This document shows, in pieces, positions 12,051 to 23,588 of a stretch of DNA of 64,000 bases (its first letter is position 1; each line of letters starts with the position of its first letter). Both the position numbers and the translations under genes were made by a program. Under the pieces are notes generated by a model. The model was not told where the DNA came from and did not search any database. It saw only the letters and a list, made by a program, of their open reading frames with translations. The stretch covers positions 392,348,783-392,412,782 of the forward strand of contig JAVHZZ010000001.1 in the NCBI GenBank assembly GCA_036250195.1, read 5' to 3'. This DNA is from Mixophyes australis (taxonomy: Eukaryota; Chordata; Amphibia; Anura; Limnodynastidae).

Positions 12051-13017
12051 TGGAACAACTACTGAAAATATTTAAAGTCTTTAAACATGGCACATTAGAG
12101 GGTAAAAATAGGGGGCTTCATATACAACATTATTACAGGTGTATGGGCCGTAACTCAAAATAAAATCAGCCAACGCCAGTCAAGTGGTCTAACAAAATAA
12201 TTCAGGGGTTATCTGTGCAGTATTGCAATGTTCTTACCAATTATTAACCATGTTTGTATAATTTAATTCCGGCAAGCAAAAATTTGCAGTGATTGTTGGC
12301 CTGAAGCACAGGTCTGCCATGTAGCTTATAAAGCTAGTGTGGCTATGCAGAACAATATCACACCCAGGAAAGTCCACCATTTTTCCTATCCAAAACCAAC
12401 ACTATTCTCCTACCCAAAAATAGCCATCATCTTCACACCCGCCAAGCGGTCATCTGGCAAAATGCCCTCTACAGGCATTAACTGCAGAATGACTGACAAT
12501 ATTCCTAATCTAGATTATATAGCCTTGAATAGAACTATATTATTTATAGTGATAAACTAGGAATAAGAGGGTTTAACATCTTGTCAAAGAGCAAGTAAGT
12601 CCACTATTCAAAGTGATTTAATCTCAAAGGCTGTGTATTACCGAGATGAATAATATATATGAAATAACTGCTCTCCATGCTGTGTTACCATCCGGTGCAA
12701 CAGGCTGCCATGCTAGGAGGGATGTGCCTCTGTCATAGAGCAGGCACACAGAGAGCCACAAATGCACAGTATGGATCGGTGGAAGCACAGACAGGGCTGA
12801 GCAAGTTATGTCAAATTAAGTCTCCGAATTTTAGTCTGTATCGGATACCAAAAGGACAATATAGTGTATAGGTTAACACTGAAAAAGTATTTTATCTTCA
12901 CAGTTCGTATCTGAAAATTTTAATTTTGGAGTTTAGTAATCCTTTAATGTGTGGAGATAGTTTACCCAGCATTTCCAACCACAGTGGGAGGCACATATAG
13001 AAACCGTTGTAATTCCT
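12051..13017. other. Non-coding DNA, nothing recognised
   Basis: Short open frames exist but show no motif, no codon bias I can judge and no family resemblance. No RNA gene was found. Confidence 0.4.
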
Positions 13018-13226
13018 ACACTATATTATTGTAAATTATAAATAAATGATGATGATGATGATGATGATGGTCACCTGATTTGGATGTAAATTCCCTCAAA
13101 TTAAAGTTGAAAGTCTGCAGTTAAAGCACATCTTGTTTGTTTCCTTTCAAATCCATTGTGGTGGTGTATAGAGCCCAAAATATGAGAGTTGTGTCGATGT
13201 CCCAGTATTTATGGACCTGACTGTAT
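13018..13226 (+). repeat. SINE tail fused to a Tc1-like transposon end
   Basis: Positions 13018-13068 are a SINE/L2-like 3' tail (taaataaatgatgatgatg). Positions 13070-13226 match the non-coding 3' end of a Tc1-like transposon as I know it from fish and frogs: 'tccattgtggtggtgtatagagcc' type text followed by the terminal tatttatggacctgactgta. No transposase remains here. Confidence 0.6.
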
Positions 13227-13400
13227 GTTGCCAAGATACCCCTAATTACAACCCACAAGATGCAGATTGTCGGCTATATGTTGCCCAGATTCCCCTAATT
13301 GTGACAAACAAGTTGCAGATTGCGTAGACTGCCAGCTATATGTTGCACTCATTTCCACCTACATTTTGCACAAATGCCCCCCCCCCCCCCAATTGCAACC
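13227..13400. repeat. Degenerate tandem repeat, about three units
   Basis: A block with 'ctatatgttgcccagattcccctaa' and 'aagttgcagattg' is repeated about three times with drift. It is followed by a C-run at 13378-13390. No function is apparent. Confidence 0.45.
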
Positions 13401-14890
13401 CTAGCACACATTGTTAAACACACTTGCTAATAATACTATGAATTACCTAAAAAAAAAAAAAAATTATAAAAAACAAAAGGACAAAATAAAAAAACTTTTA
13501 TTTTCTTAACTACATTCTCCTTCTCTCACCATGCATTATACTAGTGTCAGAACCAGTGTGGAGGTTTCCAGAAATATATGAGACGCTGTTTCTCAGCAGC
13601 CCAGCAGGTAAATGATGCCTCCGACTTAGGTCAGCCATAAAAGCCCCAGTGCTGCAAACACTTGAAAGTATAATATAGGGAACTGTATAATGTTCTAAAA
13701 AAAAGCCTATATATTGTTGTACCCTTGGGATTACATACAGATCCACTTAACTATACCAACAATATATTTCACTTAAAGGATCATAATAGATCCCTTTAAT
13801 ATCAATATTATAAAGTGCACTTTGTTAGTTTCTCTGTACATAAAGGAATACTTTAGCATGTGTCCAGACACCCATTATCGTAAAACTGATTTCTTTAATA
13901 ATACAAACCTCCCAAAAAAACGAATGATCAGAATAGTGCACATGGTGTATATGACTCTACTGAACATAGAAGCAGGAACATTATACAAGATTAATTACAC
14001 ACACACCAAAATGCTGATCTGTGTAATTAAAGTTTTGGGGTCTTTTTAATACTTTTTCAATATATGAAGTCCTGAGAGTGCTGGGGTTTTACATTGTTTG
14101 TATGGAAGTTTCTACAGCATTCTCATCCACATACTACCCAGGCTGCGGCCTACTATAACTTGAGCGCCCACCCTGTATATTGTGATCGATAGAGAGCGAA
14201 AACTAACTTAATAAATACTTGAATAAATAAACATGGTCAACTAACAAACTATATATAAAAAAAATGCTAAATTATTTCAAAGAGAGGTAGTGGCAGACAA
14301 GGTGTATATTATTTGTAAAACAAACACATTGATATACTAATAGTAGATTGCTTGATGTTGAATTAAAACAGTTTTCAGATCTTTTTAAAAGCTAGATCAG
14401 ATAAATCAGATAAAGGAACAACGTGCAAAACTCAGATAAGACTATTTCTGCTGTTTCTCATTTGTGATGTAGTAGTGGGGGAAGGTTTGTTCACCACCAC
14501 CCAGTCATTCCATGGAGGACTCTGTTCTCTTCAGCACAAGCTGAGAGCTCAGGATAACTACCATGACAGGGGGTGGAGTAACAGACTGTACTACATGGAA
14601 GGACCTCCATTAATCATTCATTCCCACCCACCAACCATTGTAACCAGCTTCTGGCGTGATGCTTAGTTCCTTTACAGTGCTTTGGCAGAATGCTTCTTAG
14701 GCAACATAATGTGACCTTTCCCAGCTGTTGTGGGGAACTACAAGTCCCAGCATGTCACTGGCATGGCATGTTGGAAGGGACTGTCACTTACACAACAGGT
14801 TTCGCCTATGATTAACAAGCACCATAATATGTATAGCTAAGCGAATGAGACAAAATATATTTCCTCAATACCATCTACTGAAAAAATTCC
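13401..14890. other. Non-coding DNA with a dispersed repeat fragment
   Basis: Mostly AT-rich with no gene recognised. Near 14735-14760 there is aactacaagtcccagcatg, a motif found in several vertebrate repeats and also close to the ZNF143 promoter element. The surroundings give no sign of a gene start. Confidence 0.4.
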
Positions 14891-15043
14891 CGACCATGGC
14901 CTTTATCTGTGAAGAGTTTGTATGTTCTCCCCGTGTTTGCGTGGGTTTCCTCCCACACTCCAAAAACATACTGGTAGGTTAATTGGCTGCTATAAAAAAT
15001 TGGCGCTATATAAATAAATGGTGGTGGTGATGATGATGATGAA
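14891..15043 (+). mobile_element. tRNA-type SINE, 5'-truncated and internally deleted
   Basis: It carries the conserved core 'gagtttgtatgttctccccgtg' and 'gtttcctcccacactcc', then 'ggttaattggctgc'. The 3' part is 'ggcgctatataaataaatg' with a (GATGAT)n tail. This matches the V-SINE/SINE2-like families of fish and frogs. The tRNA head and part of the region before the tail are missing. Confidence 0.75.
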
Positions 15044-15375
15044 TCTTATAACACTTGAAGGACCAAAAATACTATAGGACAGAACCAAAATAAATGTGCT
15101 ACCAGATTTACTGTTACTAGTCTTAATTGGGCATGTTTCACTTAGTAAACATACAGAAATGTATCCATGTTTAATTAATTCCATGTACATTTTCCTCCAG
15201 CTGGCTATGTCTAATCTGAGTTCATGCAATATTTTTCCTCTTTAGTTCTCTCTGTGTGTTGGCAATATGACTGAAAGGAAGATAAGGTTATCTCCATGGG
15301 ATTAAACAGGACAAAGTAGATAAAATCGTTTAGATAGATTTCTGGTCTATTCACTTACTCTGCTGTCACAGGGCC

Positions 15376-15690
15376 ACTTATTATTATTATTTATTTACAC
15401 AGCACTAATCATATTATGCAGCGCTGTACAGAGAATACTTGTCATTCACATCAGTCCCTGGCCCATTAAGACTTACAATGTACACTCCATACCACACATA
15501 TAAGGGATCATTTGGTCACAAGAAAATTAACCTACCTGTATGTTTTCTTTTTAAATCGGAGCACCTGGAAGAAAGTCACGCACACATGGGGAGAACATAC
15601 AAACTCCACACAGAGAGGACCCTGCTCCGAATCAAACCTATGACTCCAGTGATGCGAGACAGCAATGCTAACCACCTGGCTGCCCTCGTA
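15376..15690 (-). mobile_element. tRNA-type SINE, nearly full length
   Basis: The complement reads from a tRNA-like head (the 'ggttagcattgct' and 'tcgaat'-like B-box area near 15640-15690) through the 'ggagtttgtatgttctcccc' core to the 'cagcgctg' and (AATAAT)n tail at 15376-15395. Same family as the copy at 14.9 kb, with more divergence. Confidence 0.75.
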
Positions 15691-15818
15691 TGATGGCAGA
15701 CCAATTTTGTCTCTGCACTGCAACAATTAAAATTTTAGGTTGTAAAATTTGCTCTATTGCCTATATATAAATGATACATTTTCACAAAGGTTGACATAAT
15801 CTTTACTGCTCAGTGGGG

Positions 15819-15997
15819 CATTACTCTCGAAAGTAACACGGCTACCGCTCTATTACCATTCATACGGTCATTTTAACCAAGACTTTTCTCCCTGGGCAAA
15901 AATCAGAGGTATGAATTACCATACTAACAGTAATAATTGCGCACTATTCCCATAGTAACGTAGTAGTGCGCAGGCCATGTTACTTTCGAGAGTAATG
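15819..15997. repeat. MITE with perfect 19-bp inverted repeats
   Basis: Positions 15819-15837 (cattactctcgaaagtaac) are the exact reverse complement of 15979-15997. The element edge on the right probably extends to about 16018 (aattcccccc), by comparison with the repeat at 9488. Non-coding. Confidence 0.7.
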
Positions 15998-16115
15998 CGG
16001 CCAACTGAATTCCCCCCAGTGTATCAGGAGGTGTCTGTTTTATGTATAAGATGGCAGCAAATGTCTTTAAAGGCCATATGACTGTGTGGGTTCTGAAGAA
16101 AAAGTTGGACACTTT

Positions 16116-16862
16116 TGTTAGACAGCCGCGGCAGCCGTGGGCACCGCCGCGACTCGCTGTACCTCTTCCTGGCTTCCCGGCCGTCGCTATGACGACCGGG
16201 ATGTCACTTCCGGAAATTGTTGTCAGGCAGGGTAACGGCCGGACGCCGAAAACAACCTCTAGGCGCTCCGGCAGGCTGAATAGCCGGGTGCATGTGCAGT
16301 AGTAGTCCAAGCCTGTGGGCTGATTAATGTGCAATCAAAGCTGGCCTGTGTGTAATTTCAGGGATGAGCCCTGATTGGTTGGTCTAAGTATTTAAGGCAG
16401 GGAGGGATTAGCCTCCCTGCCGGTTATAGTGTTTCTGTCCCAGTCTTGCTGACCTGCTCTGTTGCTGTACCCTGTCCTGTATATACTCTGTTGGATTTCC
16501 CGTGTATGACCCCTGCCTGGACTTTGGACTCTGCCTGTTTGCTCATGGCCCTGAACCTTTTGGCTTGTACCTTGGACCCTGCTACCCTGCCTGTGACCCC
16601 GACCTTTGGCGTGTTTATTGACTCCTCTGCTTGCCTGTGACCCTTGACCTTGGCTATCCTTTTGACTATCTGCTGCTTTCTACCAGTCTCCTGGCCTGCC
16701 GCTGCGGTCCTGCATTACCAACCCACACTACATCTGGAGCTAAGTCCTGGGGGCATCTGAGTACCGGTGAGCGCGTCAAGCTCTAAGGGAAAGGCGGCTG
16801 CTATGGATGAAAACCTCCGTCATCTAGTTCTGTGGGTTGGTGATCAGGCCAGCAGCCTAACA
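16116..16862 (+). mobile_element. Solo LTR, Ty3/gypsy type, 747 bp
   Basis: The ends are TGTTAG and CTAACA, a perfect 6-base terminal inversion of the TG...CA form. A perfect 5-bp direct repeat, acttt, flanks it at 16111-16115 and 16863-16867. The inside is GC-rich relative to its surroundings, with a stretch of repeated 'ccttgacc/cctgtgacc' text typical of frog gypsy LTRs. A 'tatttaa' TATA-like element lies near 16389, so the LTR may have had promoter activity. No internal gag-pol remains; the usual cause is recombination between the two LTRs of a provirus. Orientation is inferred from the TATA-like element. Confidence 0.88.
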
Positions 16863-16867
16863 ACTTT

Positions 16868-19800
16868 ACAAATTGTTCCTGAGTTTTCACCTGTTACAGC
16901 AAGATGAGCACCTGTGAAGCTTACAAAAAAAACAGCAGCCATGGAGCGTTCACTGACATAGGAGTATTAACAGAAATGTGATTCTCAGACCAGCTATTGA
17001 TTATCTCACAAAATGCAGGATTTATATAATTAAAGCAAATTGACAATACATCCAATAGTGGAGAAGAGTGAGCTCCTAGGGATGAATTCTAAGTCATTGA
17101 GGGCTAGCATGGATACATGCATAATTGTTTTTTAACCTGTGTTCAGTCATTCATAGACTGACCTGATATTTCAGCTGTGTGACCACATCCCACTGGCACA
17201 ACTATGCGATTATGTGCACTTACCCCACTGGATCAAACAGCAGACATGTAACAGAAGCAAATCTCTGCAGTGGATCACCACAGGACGCTGGCAGCCTCTC
17301 TCCACACTCATATAGATCACCAGGGATAGCGTCTCACTGGCTTGCTGTTTGATCCAGTGGGGTAAGCGCACACCCACAGGGGAATCAGAAACTGTATATG
17401 GATTTGAATATTGTGTTTTTCATTTTGCTATCCAGATTTATCTGAAAAAAAAATAGGATTTTCTCACAACATGAAAGAGAATTAAAACATCCTAAAACAA
17501 CTGTCTGACTGTTTTGGATACAGATTATGGACCAATTTTGTTTATTGTTATATAAATTGTGGATTTTCTGGATGAGAACCAGTGGTGGAGATTGCTGCAT
17601 GTGACGGAAATGAAGGTCAATCTAGAAAACACACTTGTTTTGTTTATTTAAATTCTGTATTTTGTATGCATTCCCGACCAGCAGTGTCGGCAGATCTCCA
17701 TAGAGTGTAGAGTCACAATCTTTACAACTGATGGTTATGACAGATAAAGAGCACAGATCTGAAGGTAAACCTTGTAAAATGTGTATAGTGTGTACACATG
17801 AATCAACATGTGAATCTGGACTTTCAGTTGTTAGTAAAATCATTAACAATATTGCATCAGGATAAGTTTTCTGTAGTGTGTTCCTGTAGTGTGTATCTAG
17901 CTTTACTGCCTGCAAGGTCAACATTAGGGATGTGACTCCTTACATATCTCTTCCTACGTCACTGTGCATCCATTCATCTGAAGAGATACAAATAAAACAG
18001 CCAATCATACTGCATCATAAATCAAACAGAAGTAACAACGCATCAAGTTACCTTTCAATTGCTTAGTGGAAAATGTTTTAGTGAAATTGACTTTGCACAA
18101 GAGACAAGCGGAATAAAACACAAAATAGAACAAGGATGGACTCTTGTTTCCATTCACTCAATATGGTGGAATGATCACATTATTTAAAGGATTGGAAAAA
18201 AAATTAAATGGACTTTACATGAAGGAAATCAAGTGTCATTCTTACTTATTTCAAGAAAATTGTCAGAAGTAGCTACAACACAAAATAATCTAGAGCCCTT
18301 ACTAGAGAAAGTAGAATAATGACTGTGCTCTGTTTTTATTCTGGATGAATTAGTGCTAAATAGCCATGCTCGGGGACAGGAATGGGTTAGGTAGACCAAG
18401 TCTCATCATGACGGTGCATGGGGAGGGGGAAAGAGCTTCCTATTCTAGCAGAATTGTGCTAAAGCTGTGATAAAAGGCTGTGGTCAAAGCAATTGGAATA
18501 TTTCTAGATTACCTCCTTTTGCCAAGTATGCATTAATGGGCCACAATACCGCAAAATTTAAGATATGTACCATGAAGATAAAATACATTGTACATTGCTA
18601 ACCTGAAATTCCACTACAGCTCTAATAAAAACTAAAGTATTAACTCCTAACTCCATTACAGACCGCTGCAAGTGTCCTAAATGTCCCGATTTTGGCAGGA
18701 CATCTGATTTGCAGGCTGCAAAACGGGTGGAGCTTAACCAAAAGTGAGTGGAGTTTTACCCAAATTTGTTCATTTTTGGGTAGAGCTTAGACGGAGGTGG
18801 CTTATTTTGTCCCGATTTCATGACTAAATTTTGGGAGGTATGCAGGCTAAACTCCTCCCACATCTTAAAGCCTTGTACCAACACTTCAACTTCATGTATT
18901 AAAAACACTAGTACATCACACATAAAAGGGTCTGAAAGTGGAACACACTAGTTCCAATTACCGCATACCCACTTGGGATGTTACTCGTGTATGGTCGACA
19001 TATTTACTTAGATACAAACACTCCAGTCATTTAAGTCTTTCATATATATATTAATGTCAAATATCATTACTAAGTCTGTAAATTATGCTAAGATAAGGTT
19101 ACCTTGACACTATGTAATGTTACAAATGCCTTTCCTTGTTAGTGTCAACTTATATATTCATTAACAGATTTGCATTCTGCACACAGCATGCAATGGGAAG
19201 GTCAGGCAATAAAATGTAACATACAACACATTTCTGTTATTCTTATAGAACATTTGGCCCAAAAAATATTTAATTTCAATATTTTGGCTTCTTTACTATT
19301 AGTGGCATTTTCTAAAAAAATGACTGCCCCTATAGCTTTGACCTTTTGTTATTTCAACTTAAACATAATACAGACAGGCAATCTTTTACCCGAAAGAAAA
19401 ATTAATGAATTTGGGTTTTCTTAAAATCAGAAAGAAAAAAAAAAAAAAGATAAACTGAAGCTAGGGGGAGCCGCCTTTGAGATCCCGACCCCTGGACCCA
19501 TAAGAACCATTAAGCAGCAAGGGTCTTCAGGCCCACCTATGCCACAAAACTAGGGCAAGCCCCTTTCTATCCTAGTTTTGACATTGCTTCCCTTAGGGTA
19601 CTGAATCTTTTTTTCCCCCCAGAAGGCGGGAGTCTCTGCTGACTTAGGGAGAGGGCTGTGCATAAGGGTCATGCCCAAACCCCTCAAAAAAACAAAAAAG
19701 TAAAACACAAAAAACATGAAAAGCTGAATTGTGGATGTAAAAATAGAGCCATGTAGAACCCAGCCTTTCGGCCGGGTGTATAAAAATTGTCCTTCCCCAA

Positions 19801-20216
19801 CAAAAGTGCGGTAAAGGTAATATCCCTTAAGAGCAAAAGTGCTTTAGGCTCTGTGCCTTATGATGTGCGCATGGTGGCATCCCAACACCAGGGCATTTCT
19901 GGGCATGCCTTGGCTAGGGCAGCACCAGCGACACACAGCAACATGGATTTCAAGCAACTGGCCAAGAAGCGATATTAGAGAAAGTAAACTATTGCTGCAA
20001 AATGGTGATTTTGTCATACACATTAATTATAACCAAGGACTAAAGTTACTAAAAAGGAGTTCTGCTAAGCAATTTAATGAGAAAGGAAATGCCAGGGGCA
20101 GTGTGGAAATGGGTTTTAGAAACTTTCAAGTATGGTACACAAATCACAGAAAAAAATATTACCAAGGAAACACTGTCTCAAGTATTTTGGATAACAAATC
20201 CAATACAGGTATTTTT
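16868..20216. other. Long non-coding stretch
   Basis: No gene is recognised. It holds a hairpin at 17213-17372 (listed separately). A dispersed-looking repeat near 18680-18850 carries 'tgtcccgattt' at both ends. Near 19440-19770 there is a GC-richer segment with the perfect 10-base hairpin caaaactagg / cctagttttg at about 19543-19580. These segments look like unclassified frog repeats. Confidence 0.4.
17213..17372. repeat. 160-bp foldback with 30-bp arms
   Basis: The first 30 bases (17213-17242, core cttaccccactggatcaaac) and the complement of the last 30 (17343-17372) differ at one position. The loop is about 100 bases. It looks like a young foldback MITE. No clear flanking duplication was found. 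Confidence 0.75.
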
Positions 20217-21213
20217 ATATAAATAACAAAAAATAGCAAAGGATATTAGGGGCCTATTCAAATCAAAGCACAAAGAATAAATATATACAAGAAAAACAGT
20301 GTCAATATCACTTGAAAAATATTTTTCTCTGTCTCAATTCCAAGAAAGAGGAGGGGTATAAGTGAATCTTGTAGATGTCCCAACATTACTCACAGTACCG
20401 TAGCTATGTCTATTCAATCCAAATCAATAGGAATATTCTTCCAAAGAAGACCAATCGGTCCGGAAAAGAAAAAGCGCGTTTCAACTCATAAACGAGTCTA
20501 CCCAGAGAAAGACTTGTTTATGAGTAGAAATGCGTTGGTGCGTTAATGGGGCAGATATAAGATATTTCATTAACATTACAGAGTAATCTTTATGCTCCAG
20601 TTCTAGCAGCTCTCTTTCCAGACGGACGCTGTTTATATTGTGGATGCCTTATACCTCCATATATCTGGTATGGATCTCTGTATGTCTATGTATGAAACTG
20701 TCATGGAACTGTTATTACCTATACATTCTGATATGTTTTAAGTGGAATAAAGTGAGTGGAATAAATGCACAGTGTTTTTTTTCAACTTTTCTCAATGGTA
20801 TTACACTGTGTGTGCTTTTCTTTTATCCTGTCTATATGTCGGGTGGAGCTCATCCCATTAAACACTTGCAGTGAGAAGTTATACGGATAAAGCTGCAGCA
20901 CTAGTGTATATACACATACATCTGCAAGGAAGTGTTTTTTTTTCTTTTCCGGACCGATTGGTCTGTTCCTACCCTTGGAAGAACCTTCCTATTGATTTGG
21001 ATTCAATAGACATATCTACGGTACTTAAGTAACGTTGGGACATCTACAAGATTCATTTATGCCCCTCCTCTTTCTTGGAATTAAGACAGAGAAAGATATT
21101 TTTCAATTGATACGGAGACTGAAAATGTTTTACTTGTATATATTTATTCTTTGTGCTTTTATTTGAGTAGGCGCCTATTATCCTTCTCTATTTTTTGTTA
21201 TTTATATTGCGCT
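20217..21213. mobile_element. 1-kb inverted repeat, PLE-terminal type
   Basis: About 260 bases at 20217-20475 are repeated in inverted form at 20939-21213, with small gaps. Shared text includes 'gcacaaagaataaatatata', 'aagaaagaggaggg', 'tagatgtcccaac' and 'gaccaatcggtccgg'. The spacer (about 460 bases) begins with 'gcgcgtttcaactcat' and has two facing copies of actcataaac. The GAAACGCG motif and long inverted ends are features of Penelope-like element termini (pLTRs). No reverse transcriptase lies inside, so this is a terminal-repeat remnant. Confidence 0.7.
20474..20505 (-). ncRNA. Hammerhead-like motif in PLE terminus (candidate remnant)
   Basis: On the minus strand: CTGGGTAG, a 4-bp stem ACTC/GAGT with loop GTTTAT, one T, then GAAACGCGC. 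This resembles the stem II and GAAA half of a hammerhead ribozyme; PLE terminal repeats of many animals are known to carry such ribozymes. The CTGATGA core box is not intact, so self-cleavage is unlikely. Confidence 0.35.
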
Positions 21214-21289
21214 GTAGGAGGTGACACTACATTAAGAAGGAAGGGCTGCTTTACTCCTCTTTGCACCTGTAGGATTCTAAAATTTTATA

Positions 21290-21625
21290 CCATCATCACC
21301 ATTTATTTATATAGCGCCACTGATTCAGCAGCGCTGTACAGAGAAATCATTCACATCAGTCCCTGCCCAATTGGAGCTTACAGTCTAAATTTCCTAACAT
21401 ACATACACATACACACACACACAGACTAGGGTCAATTTTGATAGCAGCCAATTAACCTACTAGTATGTTTTTTAGGAGTGTGGGAGAAAACAGGAGCATC
21501 CGGAGGAAACCCACACAAACACGGGGAGAACATACAAACTCCACACAGATAAGGTCATGGTTGGGAATTGAACTCATGACCCCAGCGTTGTGAGGCCGAA
21601 GTGCTAACCACATAGCGACCAAAAT
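21290..21625 (-). mobile_element. tRNA-type SINE, nearly full length
   Basis: On the minus strand it reads from the tRNA-like head ('gtggttagcacttcggcctcac' area near 21585-21615) through 'gttcaattcccaac' (B-box region) and the 'gtatgttctccccgtg' core. It ends at 'cagcgctgctgaatcagtggcgctatataaataaatgg' with a GATGAT tail at 21293. This is the best-preserved copy in the window. Confidence 0.82.
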
Positions 21626-21639
21626 CCTAGAGAGGATGT

Positions 21640-23270
21640 CCAAGGAACAAGTACGGAAAGCATGATGACGTATTTTGTGTCATAACGGCTCTACCCCCAC
21701 TGCGTAACAACAAAATGTTGCGCAGTACAAGCCAGGGTCTTGGTGATGGGACTCATACCTAATCGTGTCATTATGGTTCCCATCCCGCTCACCGCAGCAG
21801 AACCCGAGAGGGTGGACTACTCTCACAGGAGTCCTGGACTAACTGAAATTCAGGAGTCTCCCGGACATTCTGGTAGAGTAGATAAGTATGTTGAAAACCA
21901 CTGAAGCAGTGACATCCTCTCAGCGTTACTCATAGAAATTAATACTTTTCATTTGGAAGGATTCAAAGCTGCACTTTCAATGTTGAGTGAAAATTGCTAG
22001 TGTAACAACCCCCTAGTTTGATTTTTAAAAAGATGGCTACCACCTACCTTACGATCTGCCTTCTCCATCTCTAAATGCTACCTCTATACTGCTTGGGCCC
22101 GTTCCAAGTTTAAAATTTCATTAAAACACAGACTAAGACCATCACAGTCCTACCAACATAATACCGTCCACCCACTATATAATGCTCTGCTCCCAAACTT
22201 TCTTGGTCAATTCCTATTGCAGTTACTAAGGCTTAATTAATGAATAAAACTTACATTTTTATACTTCAATTAAGTCAATTCAGCAGGTAACTGCTGAAGT
22301 AAATTAAGTGAGAAGTTTGGGAGCAGAGCATGTTATACTGGTTGAATGAGTAAAGTTTGTGGGGTCTGCAGTCATTCCAAAAGTGTATTATTAAAATAAA
22401 AAATGACAACAATGGACAACAATGTTTTACAATGAACAAACACAAACCATTTTGTAATAACATATTTAGAACATCTCCATACACTAATTGGAATACACTG
22501 CAAACGTCTAACCCTACAATCACCTAATATAATGTCGACATAGGATGTTCTGGGCCCTAGGCTACAGCCTACACATCTTTTTTATAATATGTCACACTCA
22601 ATTAGTTGTAAAATGATCATAAAAACTATGATTATATATCATAAAAATAGAAGGGAACCTTTGAATGAAGGTATATCTATAAAAAAACCAACATCATTTA
22701 ACTGCAATTACTCAAACACGGGAGTTAGAAATAATTCCTCTTCAAATAATGTGTTAATTAAACATACTATATAAAGCGTCACTAATCTTCAAGTAAGTTT
22801 GTCTTATCTGTCTCCCATCCTCTTCTGAATAAAAATCAACTGGTATTATTTAGAAGGTGCTTACACTAATGGAAGAGGCAGATAAAAACTAACACAAAAA
22901 GTAAGCATATCAAAATCATATGTAAATTGTAATAAATATGAAAGTAAATGAATGGTGAATGGTTCATCATTGATAAGCCATATGCACATGACTTTGCAAT
23001 GTATGGAAAAGCCCTCTGAGACAGTGTGACTTTTGTGATGGTAGAGCTGAAGGTAATGGCAACAGAGTATATATTCGGCAGTAAGCACTCAGGTTGTCCT
23101 TGTGTGACTGGTCCCTGAACAGGGGCAGCATCCTATTGGAAACCAAACTACATGACAAGGAAGTGCCAATGGGCTGGTGTGCAACGTGTCACTAATAAGC
23201 AAGCTGACTGCAATCGTTTAGTTGCCTGGAACATAACTGACGTGTACCTAAGAGGTGGGTTACTGTCACA
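21640..23270. other. Non-coding DNA, probably SLC10A7 intron 1
   Basis: It contains a repeat fragment near 21780-21895 (related to that near 325-580). A foldback with perfect 19-base arms lies at 22182-22200 and 22313-22331 (atgctctgctcccaaactt and its complement). No exon with recognisable SLC10A7 sequence was found on the minus strand. Confidence 0.45.
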
Positions 23271-23279
23271 AAACATCCA

Positions 23280-23309
23280 GTATGCCGATTAACCCTTTAA
23301 TCGGCATAC
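23280..23309. repeat. Perfect 13-bp hairpin
   Basis: gtatgccgattaa and its exact complement are separated by ccct. The hairpin lies about 280 bases inside the presumed first intron of SLC10A7. It is not followed by a T-run. Function unknown. Confidence 0.6.
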
Positions 23310-23444
23310 ATCACTGTACTGTTACAAGACAAGTAATGCCACGAAACACTAATGTTCTATACAGTGTAAACTTCTACTTTTGCTCCTCTATGTGCTGGGC
23401 GGTTACACCTCCATCATCCAGCATGCGACATAGCGCCGATGATC

Positions 23445-23455
23445 GGAGTTGTAGT
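23445..23455 (-). promoter_or_regulatory. ZNF143-like site ACTACAACTCC
   Basis: On the minus strand the sequence ACTACAACTCC differs by one base from the ZNF143/STAF core ACTACAATTCC, which is common near vertebrate transcription starts. It lies about 135 bases downstream of the SLC10A7 exon 1 donor. It could instead come from an old repeat with the same motif. Confidence 0.35.
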
Positions 23456-23588
23456 CTCGCAAGATCACAACACTCTATATAAAAAGACTACTGAGTGTTA
23501 GATTTTGCCATAACTAACGAAACAAATAGATGAGTATAATATATCAAAGATCCACAACTGTGCATTTACCAGTTAGACATAGACTTAC

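Noticed and set aside
16042..16640. CpG-bearing GC-rich stretch that looks like a promoter CpG island
   Set aside because: Most of it is inside a solo LTR with an exact target duplication, so it was assigned to the LTR rather than to a host promoter.
1..23588. Second exon of SLC10A7
   Set aside because: I looked for the expected LKPEITVSYIAV-type sequence on the minus strand and found none. Intron 1 may be longer than the window part; a spliced alignment would decide.
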